From NCBI GenBank assembly GCA_914767715.1, contig OU612070.1:16199501-16263500 (forward strand): DNA of 64,000 nt. The letters run 5' to 3'. Source of the DNA: Membranipora membranacea (taxonomy: Eukaryota > Bryozoa > Gymnolaemata > Cheilostomatida > Membraniporidae). Shown here one piece after another: positions 49,001 to 60,200 of the stretch (position 1 is the first letter of the stretch; each line of letters begins with the position of its first letter). The notes below the pieces were generated by a model that was not told where the DNA came from, made no database searches, and saw only the letters and a program-made list of their open reading frames with translations. The position numbers were made by a program, and so were the translations under genes.

Positions 49001-52000
49001 GTGAAGTTACTCCCACCCTACCCTAGAACAAGTTGGATATAGTTTGCCTGTATAATAGCTGCTCCCCTTTCACTGGTGTGACCGCTTGAGGGGGAGAAAC
49101 TCCGAATGCAGGCAAATGGACCAACTTGGTCTATTTCTAGTTAGCAGTGGAAACTTGCCAGCAGAACAGGACAATTCAGGGATTATCTTGGCTCTCACAA
49201 GTGAGTGCAGGTTTGAAAGTACTTGCGTTGAGCCACCTCATAGTGTCCCAAAAGGTCTCATCAGAAGAGACGGCACGCGCATATAAACAATGTGAGGGTG
49301 CACATCTGGTTAAATATTTCAAGCTTGTTTCATCTCTTGAACATTATCAGCAAAGTCGTTCTATCCACATGCACAACTTTAGCTGGCATGATAATGTGAT
49401 GGTAGCTCCTCAAAAATTCTAAAAAAGTAATCTCAAGCGATTTGTCTGTATTAAAGACTAACTTTGATTCTTTTTAGCAGGAGGTTTCCGTTGTCGTTTA
49501 GGTTTTGGTGCACCGTTATTATTTGGTTTGGCTCTTGATCGAGGTTTGGGTTTTTCTTGTTCCGTATTGACATCGACTAAAAGTAAAGTATTATAATACA
49601 GATATTATAATAGTAATTGCAAAGGGGTGCAATATGTTTTACGGGAGATTGTGGATGTCAAAACAGAACACCAATAAATTTTAAAGGACCCATCAACAAA
49701 GGCTATTCTAATTTTCTGTTTACAAAAGAAAAACATTTTTATATCCGTATAGTGGGCTCACAGATCTTTGAGGAAGTCGGAGCAGCAAGGTTTTCTTGAC
49801 TGCTGACAATTTCTGCTTCACTACCTCACATAATTGCCAAAGATAAAGACCAATCAATTTCTATTTAGTTTCAAAGTTTCAAGTTTTAAATGGTGTCAGT
49901 ATGACAGTCAATTAACATAGCAATTTCAGTCACTTAAATTTTAAATTGCCTATTACGTAATAAGCATAATAAACAACATCAACATACATACAAAATATAT
50001 ATATATATATAAATTTACCTGTTAGAGGAACCTGCATTCCTTTCTTCTCATCCGTGTCTGGAGTCTCAACATCAGTCAGAGCTGAAAGTATGAGCAGACA
50101 CATATTACTCTGTTAGTCAAGTGCTACCGTGATACTAATTGTGCAACCAACAGTCTTAGTCCCAGTGAATTATTTTGCTATTGAAAAAAATCCTATTCCC
50201 CACATTGCAGCTCACAAATAAATAATGGTTTGAGAAGCTTTCCTCGCTGTGTCAGGCAGCTCGTAACTACCATCAGCTAGCTACTTAACAGCATAATGTG
50301 GGACTTCGGGAATGAGATTCTGTTTATATTAAGAACTAACTGCAATGCGGGCTGTTTAATTTGTATTTTTACAACATACATCAGCATGAGAAAAAAAGTA
50401 GATCACTTATGTCAGAAGATAAAAAGCTACAAATGAATTCAGATCTGTCTTCAAACTATGTCTCTAATTGCAAGGATTTAAAAAATCTAACAGCCAAGAA
50501 GGTGTTGCAATTAAAATAGCCAAGAGGGCAATCTGATTGCTCAATCAATGGATGAGTCCTGTTAGGCTCTCAAATCGGACTACATACATTCTAAGTGAGC
50601 GATTTGTGAAGATATCTTTTTATTTGATAGACCAAATGTGCACTGATTTGGATCGACATGGTTGCAATAATTTGCTTTGAAATGCATCGCTTATTATAAT
50701 TGAAGGACCCCCAATACGATTTCCTACCTGTGACTGGACTACCGGATTCATGACCACTTTTAGCTGAGCCTTTATTTTTCTTAAAATGCAGAGGACAGTA
50801 ACCGCAATACTGGACACTATCTGGTGCATTACCTGTGGAAGATAGATAACATCAAGGAAATGCCATATTATGATGTAGTTGATGATACACATGTCGGCAA
50901 AGAGGGTGGGAAGGGATCTCACCTCCCTGATGCTGATATATCTAAACTGCAGCTACTAAGGAGTTGTCTCTTCTAAAGGCAGATACAAGCAACTCCAGAT
51001 TAGAAAAATAAATGCAAAACTCATATTTGCAAGATAATCAAGAATGACAAGATGATGATCAGTTTCATGTAGAGTCACGACATGAAAATTACATGAAATT
51101 GTCAGAACTTTTATCAAAATGTTACAATAAGTTGGTAGAAATAGAAATACACCAAAAAGTTGCAGTATCATGTTTCACCTGAGGCTTTTTTTTAGGACTT
51201 CTCGGCAGCGCAAAGAACACCACATACCCACACTGACATCGAGATTACACGGTTATCATGTGTATCTCTGATCGTTAGAGTCAATTAACAACATGTACCC
51301 ACCCCTAATTAGTAAAATTAAACACGGGTAGTCACACCAAATTCCTTGTGATGGTACTCATGCAAAGTGGATTAGTTCACTCTCTGTCGATCAGAGATAC
51401 ACATGCAATACTATATCACGTGATCATAACACCACATACCTTTCTCTTCACCTAGCAGGCCTCTACTCTGAGCACATGTGACATGGAAGACAACTTTGCA
51501 GCTCGGTTTGTGGCAAGTAAGACAGACGCCATATTGCTTTTCAGTGGTTTTCATCTCATCACAAATGTAGCAAATCTTTGACCCAAATAAGCTCGCTGTT
51601 ACATCACTGACGATTATAGGTTCCATAGTCGTCACGTTACCGAATCTAATCTCAGGGATGTACAGAGAGCACAACACATGAGCCCATCTGTTATCATCTG
51701 TTTTCTTCAAAACTCCTACAAATATCAAATGTGGCAATTATAGCTTCAACGACTACTCAAAGACCAAAGCATGAAGTGATTGTTTCTTATATTGCACATC
51801 CGGCAGACTGTGACATCATAATGCAGAGAACGGGAGTTACCTTCCCTTATGGAAGGCATTCTTTCCACCATCAATAATTCATGCCAAGTAGAGCCTTGAA
51901 TTATTTAGCCATGTAAATCTGACACAATTTTATCATCATCAACAGCTGTCTATCTATATCATGCTTTGATCTTTGGGTAGTCTTAAAAACGTTGATGAGA

Positions 52001-53834
52001 AATGTATTACTGAAATCTTTATTATCAGGTAAGACATGGCAAAACTTTCCAGGAAATATTAAATCCAACGACACATTGTTACCAAACAGTGATGACTGCT
52101 TAGCATGCAATGCATGTAGAATGTAGTTGACACGCTTGTAAAAGTTAAAATTCAATTCTCTGGATAAAATTTTGTCTCACCAAAAACACAAGTAGGTTGG
52201 ATGATACTTCAATTTCTCCTATTAGTTGCAATATGCCCACTTAATTGTCACTCCTTTAAAACATTAGAAATGTAATATTTGAACATATCTTATTGCATGG
52301 ATATCAATGATCGATAGAGAGTAAATTTTTTCACTTATCATAAGTACTATCATGAGGAGTTTGGTGTGACAACCTGTGACCAATTTCATCAATTAGGGGC
52401 AGGAACATGCAAAGTACTCGCTACTCATACTACATTGACTCTAACGATCAGAGATACGCTTGTTAATAGTGTAGACTCGATGTCATTGTGGCTGTGACGT
52501 GACCTGATGGTTGGAGAGGTTGTTCCCTAACCCAAATCTCATACCACTGGCGGTATGCTCAGTGCACTCCACTTAATTCAAACCTCCGGGGACCACCAAA
52601 TATTGTCCTAATGAAGCAGAGTTTGAATTATTTGACATTAAAACATTAAAATGTGTTGAAATTTGGCTGACAGGACCGGTGTCCTTTGTCTGAATTAACT
52701 GGAGTTCAGAATAATCAAGTCTGAATTAAGAGGATTACACTGTATATCAAAGGTTATAACAGCACAGCCAGCTAGGTTCTAAAACACAAGCTGTAAATCA
52801 ACTTGAGAAATTTTAAGTTCTGTCTTTGGTAGTTGTTGGCTGTTAGCTTGTAAAAGAGTTGAGCCAAGTCACAACCTGGGGTTGTCTTTAGTTTTTGTGT
52901 GTCTTGGTATAATGCAATTAGAATACTGCTAGCATATGCAGCAGAAAGCGATGGCAATACTATTTGAAAGCTGTCCAATTTTTTCGTCATTTCACACAAA
53001 TTTTACGTTTAGCTTTATAACCTTCTGCAATTAAACGTTTCAAACTCAGGGTGTCATTTTAGTTGTATCGACCGGTCAAAGGTGTGAACACATGTCTGAT
53101 AATCAATTGCCTGCACAGATAGTAAAAACAACCTATAGTCACTTACCATATAACTTAGGACAGAGACAACATCTGACATGATCACCCTTCTCCTTACTGG
53201 CACATATCTCACAATACCAGTTACCAGAGGGTACCTGTCAACGAAATCATAGTCTTGCATGTTAACAATGAGATACAGTTACAGCAACAATCCACATCCA
53301 TGTCAGGGACTTACATTACAACTGTCCAGCAAGCCTGCTCTTTTTCCAGGCCATGATAGGCCTACGGCAGTAATATTATTATATCGGTTCTCACTGGAAC
53401 AGAGCAACTTAAATCTTTGAACAAAATTCGCCAAATAATAGGCCTAATTATGAATCTCAAATTTTTTTGTCAGTTTGCAGCTGAGCACCTAGTATGCCAT
53501 GTCTATGATGGTAAGAATATTAGTATGACATATAGCACAGAAATAGGCAATCTAAAAGTGACTTCTGGGCTCAATTGATGACCCAGGTATGCTCTGACCT
53601 GCCTGCACACTGAGAGCAACTTGGCGCTGAATATGGCAGCCGTGCCCTTTGTTTCTCAGTCTTTGTACAGAGATAAAACTCTTTTAACCTACTCACCTTT
53701 GTAATCCCATAACAGTTTTTGTGCACAGCTACATTACAGCCGTCACCATCACAGTAGACGAGAGGATTCTCCTTCCATCCTCGCTCATCTGTACATACTC
53801 CGCAGCCTCCGAGCATCTGCTTAGCTTGCGCCAT
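46077..53834 (-). CDS. MLLT10: AF10/MLLT10-type PHD finger protein, complete, 11 exons
   Basis: AF10/AF17 proteins are nuclear cofactors that read histone H3 around Lys27 and recruit the H3K79 methyltransferase DOT1L. Exons on the minus strand: 53834-53697, 53234-53147, 51715-51440, 50832-50728, 50081-50019, 49576-49463, 48860-48753, 48336-48283, 47873-47627, 47345-47015, 46610-46077; phases close to 685 residues (vertebrate AF10 is about 1,000). Residues 1-76 form the first PHD finger (GGCGVCTDERGW, YCDGDGCNVAVHKNCYG), with a zinc knuckle and extended PHD to about 185 (WAHVLCSLYIPEI, CYICDE, FHVTCAQSRG, QYCGYC..HF). A basic AT-hook/NLS-like block is in exon 6 and SPLR repeats in exon 7. The DOT1L-binding octapeptide-leucine zipper is at about 306-370 (LLEQQFEL, QEENRQLETELLQL). 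The C-terminus is Gln/Pro/Ser-rich. Identification is secure. Confidence 0.95.
49994..50012. repeat. (TA)n microsatellite at an AF10 splice donor
   Basis: About nine TA units, 7 bp from the exon 5 boundary (50019). Confidence 0.85.
51215..51425. repeat. MITE-like inverted-repeat element, family 1, copy 2
   Basis: Reverse orientation copy of 500-728 (CACACTGACATCGAGATTACAC..., TGATCGTTAGAGTCAATTAAC, ...GTCGATCAGAGATACACATG). Its right end comes within about 15 bp of AF10 exon 3. Confidence 0.75.
51751..51982. repeat. MITE-like inverted-repeat element, family 3, copy 2
   Basis: Ends GACTACTCAAAGACCAAAGC and GCTTTGATCTTTGGGTAGTC are inverted copies; the interior GTGACATCATAATGCAGAGAACGGGAG matches 6752-7094 but one inner arm is missing. 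It lies immediately upstream of AF10 exon 3. Confidence 0.8.
52275..52505. repeat. MITE-like inverted-repeat element, family 1, copy 3
   Basis: Same orientation as 500-728, sharing GATCGATAGAGAGTAAAT, GGTGTGACAACC and ATTGACTCTAACGATCAGAG blocks; in AF10 intron 2. Confidence 0.75.
52560..52742. mobile_element. pogo/Tigger-like MITE, copy 1
   Basis: Begins CAGTGCACTCCACTTAATTC..GGGGACCAC and ends CTGAATTAAGAGGATTACACTG, an inverted repeat of the CAGTG...CACTG kind, with the TTAATTC / GAATTAA and GGGACCA motifs common in pogo-type elements. A second copy is at 62392-62552. Assignment to pogo is by resemblance of the ends only. Confidence 0.65.
53580..53650. repeat. SINE-body fragment next to AF10 exon 1
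   Basis: CCAGGTATGCTCTGACCTGC followed by CTGCACACTGAGAGCAACTTGG closely matches the body of the SINE at 60414-60610. It lies in AF10 intron 1, just past the exon 1 donor. Confidence 0.6.
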
Positions 53835-56800
53835 TGATTGAAGTATTTACACTATTCATCAACCTAAAAACTTGAAACGTGTGATATGTGTCAATCTCAA
53901 CTGCCATAACCAGTCTAACTGGTACAACTCTAGTATGCTGTTGTTCACAACAAGGATATACTAGGCCTATAGATCTAAGTAGCCAGTGAGTTTCTCATGC
54001 TGAAGTATAGGATGTGAGCTATACCTCTTCACCACGTAGGAGACCCAAAGTTTTAGGCGAATAGAACAAGGCCCATAGACTCAGGACTACTCTGTTTTAA
54101 ATTACCACTATTGGGGGTGTGACCAGCATGATCAATAAGTTGCTAACAAAACCTGACTGATTATGTTTGATCCAAATACCCAAAGAATGAATTCGGCGTT
54201 AGTTGATTGATACTATTTTTTTCTCAAACAAATTATTTGTGGGGGTCGGTTGATCACTCACAATGATCATTTGAAAAAGATATTTAGTAGTTGGACTCCA
54301 GATGACGATGTATGTGTGTGTGTTTACCAATTCACATATAGCTTTGTATTGTAAATGGGGGTGTTTGGTATGGACAAAGTCTAGCTACTGTAATGATTGA
54401 TATGATTGTGTTTTTATCTATCCTCTATTTTTTCATTTAATTTTTGCAAAATTTACAACATTACTCAACTCTCCTACTTAAAGTGATTATGTAGCAGAAC
54501 ATGCACAAAGTTAGAGGGATTTACCTTCTTGATCATGAATACGCTGTTTAGGTGTAGGCACGGTCAGGAATTCAAGAAATCAAGGACACTTTTTAATAGA
54601 AAAATATATTCTTCTCTCTCCCTCCATTGACCATTTTATGACCTTGAACTTAGTTACATGGACCCCTTGTTCTGAATTATTGTAGACCCGGTCTGGATAT
54701 AAAGAAACAGAACAATTAGTTCGAACCTTTAGATTGATACATTTTCTTTGGTTTCCATAATTTATACTCAGACTTCGGCCCTTAGGTGTAGAAGGAACGA
54801 AATGAGCGTTTTCAGTGTGTACAGATATTCTGCCTATACACAACTCTGCCCACGGGCAGAACTGCTTATATCTAGGATAGTATGCCCACACGATGAGATG
54901 TTCTGCCTAATATCCAACATGCTTAAAGGGTAACCAAAGTTTCAAACAAGTTCTCATTGATTGATAGCAGATTGCACCTTCTGCATTGGGAAAAATACAA
55001 AATCTAATTCTGATGATTATTTAGCCGGAATTCTTGTGAAACAATTCATCCATCAGGTACTCAAACTCTGCTAAATTAGAAAACCAAAGAGCAGTTTCCT
55101 GTTCCTGTTTTTATTTAGCCTATGCTCTATCATTATTGAAGCAATGTCTTGGAACCTCCCCTAAACTGAGGTGTTACCCAACTTAGAGTCAGCAACTACT
55201 CTGAGTTTTGCGCCCCGTCATGCACAAAGCTGATGCTGCCTAGCACACTATTTGCTACCCACTAATGCATTGCTGCGAAACCTATAGTTGCCCTTTAAAG
55301 TTCTAGATGTATGCTAGCCTGTTTTAACAAGCGTGTTAAGATAGGCTAGATGTATGCCTGAGCAGCGTGCCTCTTAAATTTTACAGTAGGCAATGATATG
55401 TCTGAAGGACCAACAACACCTATCTTTATACAAAGTATGTTGAGCAGAGCATGAATAATGAACTAAATTCAGTTCATGATTGAAACAATTTTTTAGGAAG
55501 AGCAGCGCGGCTTGCATTGGGATAAAAATTGACCAACTAAATAAAAATTCATATAAATGATTTTAACTTTGTGCATGCACGCAATGTCAGCTTTCAATTG
55601 ATTTATGAATATTACAAACCCCTCCATCACTTTCAGCAGTCCCTTACCCTATGGTCCCCCAGCCAATGGCTGGAATAGGTCCCACGCAATCAGTAAACCA
55701 CCAAAACAGGTTCGTCAGGTTGATGACCGGAACTATCCCATACCTAGTATCGACAAACGGTTTTGCCATATTACCAGGACATTCATCTATGAAGTTGGCG
55801 ATCAACCATGAAGTAAGTTTAACTTGTTTTGTTCTTCAGCAAAAGGATCTGGATATCATGGAAATAAAGAAATTTATCCTACAGACAATTAATGAAATCA
55901 ATATATTCTTTATGACGTAATCATGGAAAGTGGGAATTTTATTTTATATGCAAAATTTAGTTGATCACCTTGAAAAGAATTTTTTTTTTGTATTTGGAAG
56001 AATTACATATTGGTAGGATGTTTTCCGTACCATAACATGCAAAAAAATGAGGACAAGTGTTGGGGAAAAAAAGGGATCGGAAAAGCCTCTGCCCGTGTAG
56101 ATTTACAATCATATCAAAATCCCTACGCGGAGACACATGTTGTAAACTATACAGAGCAGAATACAAATACATGATGGCCGATATAGGAATGTGATCTAGT
56201 TTATACTTATATTACTTGCTACACGTATATAAAAACTCCATAGATTTTATTGTGATCTAACATTTCATGCTGAATCTAATTATTTTTTATATAGGTCTGA
56301 TGCTTTGTATTGTATTAACTGTCAAATGTATCAAGGAAGGGAGACCACCATAAACACGCTGTTGATTAAGATTTATTAAGCCTTGATAACATTGGAAAAA
56401 TTAATGTTTGAAATCTTTTTGATGTCGCCAAACAAAAATCACAAGAGGTAGCAGATGTCATTGCAACAGACCTAACAGAAAAGAATTTCTAACACCGTAT
56501 CAACAATTATAAGAATACTTTGACACATGCTGAAAAATGATTAATTGGTTGAGTGATCCTTCATGGAGTCGTAAGTATTTGGTCGTATTTAAGAACAGTG
56601 GGATGAAGGGAATAATAGTATACAATAACCTCTCTTTATTATACAGCATCTATCTTGCCTGGCCAGACAGATTGCTATATTGAATATTAGTCAAAATCTA
56701 ATAGCCATCATATATTACTTTGGAGTTGCCCCACCACACATAAATTAAGGCAACTCCCATTTTTACATATAGTTGTAACAGTGATTTGAGGTGAGCCTGT

Positions 56801-57215
56801 TCTATCGATTGTATTGAGTTTAGTTGTATCGGTTATTCTAAAACCCCTAGTATAACAGCGTACAACATCATTACCTATGATGACATGTCACACTATATAA
56901 TAAAAATGTCTTGCACTGTTAATGCTGAACTATAGCAATACAGTATAGTGAGTGAATTTTATCTAGCACGCAGAGTTCATCGAACAACCATATAATTACT
57001 ATTCATTATTGTTCATCAATTACATAGGTGCATGAAACACAGTGAGGCTAAGACTCAAATAATAACAAGTTTAGTTCAATGGGGCAATAGCCATTATTAG
57101 CCATTATTGGGGCAACATTAGCCAATAGTCATTCAGTGGAGCTTTGTGCAGGTTACCTGCTATATTAGATGATTACTTTGTCTGTACAGCTAAAATTCTG
57201 ACAGCATCAAGAACC
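53835..57215. other. Intergenic region between the divergent AF10 and sulfotransferase genes
   Basis: AF10 and the sulfotransferase are transcribed away from each other, so this 3.4 kb includes both 5' regions. It contains a family 6 MITE-like element (54923-55299). No gene is supported; open frames such as 54580-54891, 55605-55920 and 55957-56172 lack recognisable domains or splice partners. Confidence 0.65.
54923..55299. mobile_element. MITE-like element, family 6, copy 3
   Basis: Ends TTAAAGGGTAACCAAAGTTTC and GAAACCTATAGTTGCCCTTTAA; the interior is collinear with 33403-33788 and 43232-43607. Confidence 0.87.
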
Positions 57216-60200
57216 ATGGAACATCTAGTAAAATCTCAGAGGAAAGCCGTAATCATTATTTGTCTAGCTGTGTTCATATTTGTGCTCTGTTTCACAACAA
57301 CATCTAATAAGTAAGTGGAGAGCTTCTGTGCACCACACTCATTATGTTGAATTATTTTATTGACTCCCGGAAACGCAGAAATTAGATTTTTCTTAATTTA
57401 ACACATTGGCCTTACGCATGTATTACGATCAAACAAGGATAGGATGGCATGACTCTAACTCGATATTAGCCCTATGTAATGTATATATCTCAACAAACAT
57501 CACTATAAGTGACTGTAGGTTAAGTTATAGTTCAAATACAGGAATAGACAACTGTTTTTGATTTAGCCATCAATTCAAGACAACAAAATCTGTAGATTGT
57601 TGGCGAGTTGATAATAGAGGTATCCCTTCTAAAATAGTTGGACCCAAAACCGTTATATCTGCCTACTAAGTGTGTAGCTATCCAATTCAATAGCGATTGG
57701 CACGCCTGTTTGAAGATCCTCCCTGGCATAGGACATATAAGCTCATATTTACTATAAACATTTGCTGAAAACAAAAGAAATTTAAAGCTTAGTATTTTCT
57801 GTCCTAAATTTTGTTGTTGTTTACACCATAACAAGCGCCTTGTTATTATTTTGCTCAGATTTACCACAGCCAGTCATTAATGCCGTTCGGGATGGCGCTC
57901 TCGGCCGCAGGCTGTTATTGAGAGGGGTGGGTGTACACCCTTAACAACCAATATTATCAGAGTAAGGCCTCCATGCTTTGTGATACTAAGTCCCTGTTAC
58001 TCCAGGCCTGTAGTTCTAGGGGAGGCAAGGAGGCACTGCCTCCCTGAGGAAGTTAAATAAAGTGGCCTAAAACACTATAATTAAACAATCTTATCAGAAT
58101 CAGCCCCTTAGACATTTCCATTTGCGGGGCTCCCTGCACACAATGCTGTCTTCATTTTCTTCAGAGAAAATAGAGCAATCTTCAATTTTAAAACTCTATT
58201 CTTCAGATTTAAATCTTCAAAACAACTGGACTCAACATAAAACGGCTGTACCTAAATGCATGTGAGAACTGAGCCAGCAAGTTTAATAGTTAATGAAGGT
58301 GATCATTTTTTTCTAGATAAACATTGCACCTGGTAGGGCTCAAACCCAGGATCCTGTGATCCAAAATCAGTAACACTGATGGGTTTTGGTTTGTTGTTGT
58401 GTGGAGTTGTCTGTTCAAACCAACAAACCCAAGTTGAATAGATAACTCCAAGTTGTTCGACTGAATCCAGTCTACTTGAAATGGGGAAATCTTCTATTGA
58501 TTTTCATTTAAATCTTTTCTTCAACTTTACAACACTCAATCTCCAATCTCCAGTAAAATACGCGAGGAGCCCCATTTGCGGCGTTACAAGTGGATCGGGA
58601 GCAACTCGGAATGCAGGCAAATGGACCAAACTTGGTCTATTTTTGAACATAACCTGGCATATCATGGGTTTTGTAGTATCATGTAGATTTTTTGAATTTG
58701 TTGTGCTTTGAAAATTGATCCTCTTGATTTTTGTCATCATATACTTTCACTTTAAATCAAACAAATTATGATTATAATATGATCACGTCACGTAAACTGA
58801 GTAAACTAAGAGTATTTTTATTGTTTGGCTGTTTCTAATTATTGAATGTGAACATAGAACAATTGTTTGATATAAAAACATGACTTGTGTTTCCTTTTGA
58901 CAAACGAAAGGTCTAGCATTCTAGTCATTGTTTTGGTTTATGTCAAATCTTAAACTTTAACAGAAAGGTCGAATGTTTGCCAAAAAGAATGAGGTGTGAG
59001 GTATTCTTGCAATTCCACTTTCGAAAATGGCAGTTATACCATTCTACATGGTTTGTCAATATGTTTTTCTGAAATAGTTTATAATTTTTTCTTTACCAAA
59101 TTCAAAGACACTAAATCAATATATTACTCGCCAATCACCATAGAGCACAAAGATGAATAAATAAGTTGGATTTGACCTTTAAATCAGGTGTAGTAGTTTA
59201 TTATCAGCAATTCATTTTTGAAGTTATCCACGTGGGGCATAATTTGAAATAACTCCCAATTTCAGAATTTTCGCTCCATTTTTCCTTATTGTTTAAGTCA
59301 TTTGTTCTGTCACTGCATGAAAAACATTCCTAAATATGATTGTAGATTGACAATAAAAGTATATTTATAAGTATATATATATATATATATATGTGCCAAA
59401 ATATAATATAACCTTATATTTTAGGCATCAAGATCAATATGGAAGTAAAATTAGTTATTTGAAAGAGGAACCAGAACAGACACTTTTTGTTCTAGAAAAG
59501 CAGGAAAATATGGCAGTTTGTAGGCAGACCTTTTAGGCTTTTAGGCCTTCAGGACCTGCACACATACGTCCAACTGATCATGACACTAGCAAGCCTACCT
59601 CGGACCACCTATTGGTGTAACTTGCATCATATTACTGAAACTATTGTTATCCCACCTGTGTGGCGTAGTATTCTTAGTCCGAATCCTAATCCATGCAGTT
59701 ATATTTTTTTCAGCGAGTCATATCACAGAATATCCTTACCAAAACCTGTAAGATTAAGAGCATCGACGACAAAGATGCCACAACAAACTCAGGAGATATG
59801 TGAAAAGATGCTAAGCCAAGAGCGCTATGTCAACCAATCAGATTACTTGGTACAACTCATTGCAGCGGCACCTGGGTCAGGAAGTGATTGGTGTAGAGCT
59901 ACTGTTGCTCTTATAACAGGTGATAAATGACCTATTTTCTGTTGTTGTGATCACAGTCAATAAGGTACAATGCTTTGATTTTACATAGACTTTAGAAGTT
60001 ATCGAGTCATGAAAAAGCGTTGGTTCAATTTTGGTACACATCCGTTCGCGCTTCTTCAATTTATGCGGAGTGAGTGGCAAAGCGGCAGGTTGGAAGAATG
60101 GATAGTATCAACGGCTGCGATGCGGGTTGCCTGGGTTCAAATCCTGTTAATGGTGAATCATTTTTTGAAGTTTCATCATCATCGAAATCGTAAACCTTCA

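Noticed and set aside
55605-55920. Overlapping small frames upstream of the sulfotransferase
   Set aside because: No domain, no splice links and no paralogue; could be an old transposon scrap but nothing supports it.
59425-59535. Possible extra sulfotransferase exon after TTTTAG
   Set aside because: It continues in frame from exon 1 for about 36 codons but then hits a stop and has no good donor in the phase required by the next exon; exon 1 joins 59714 directly in frame.
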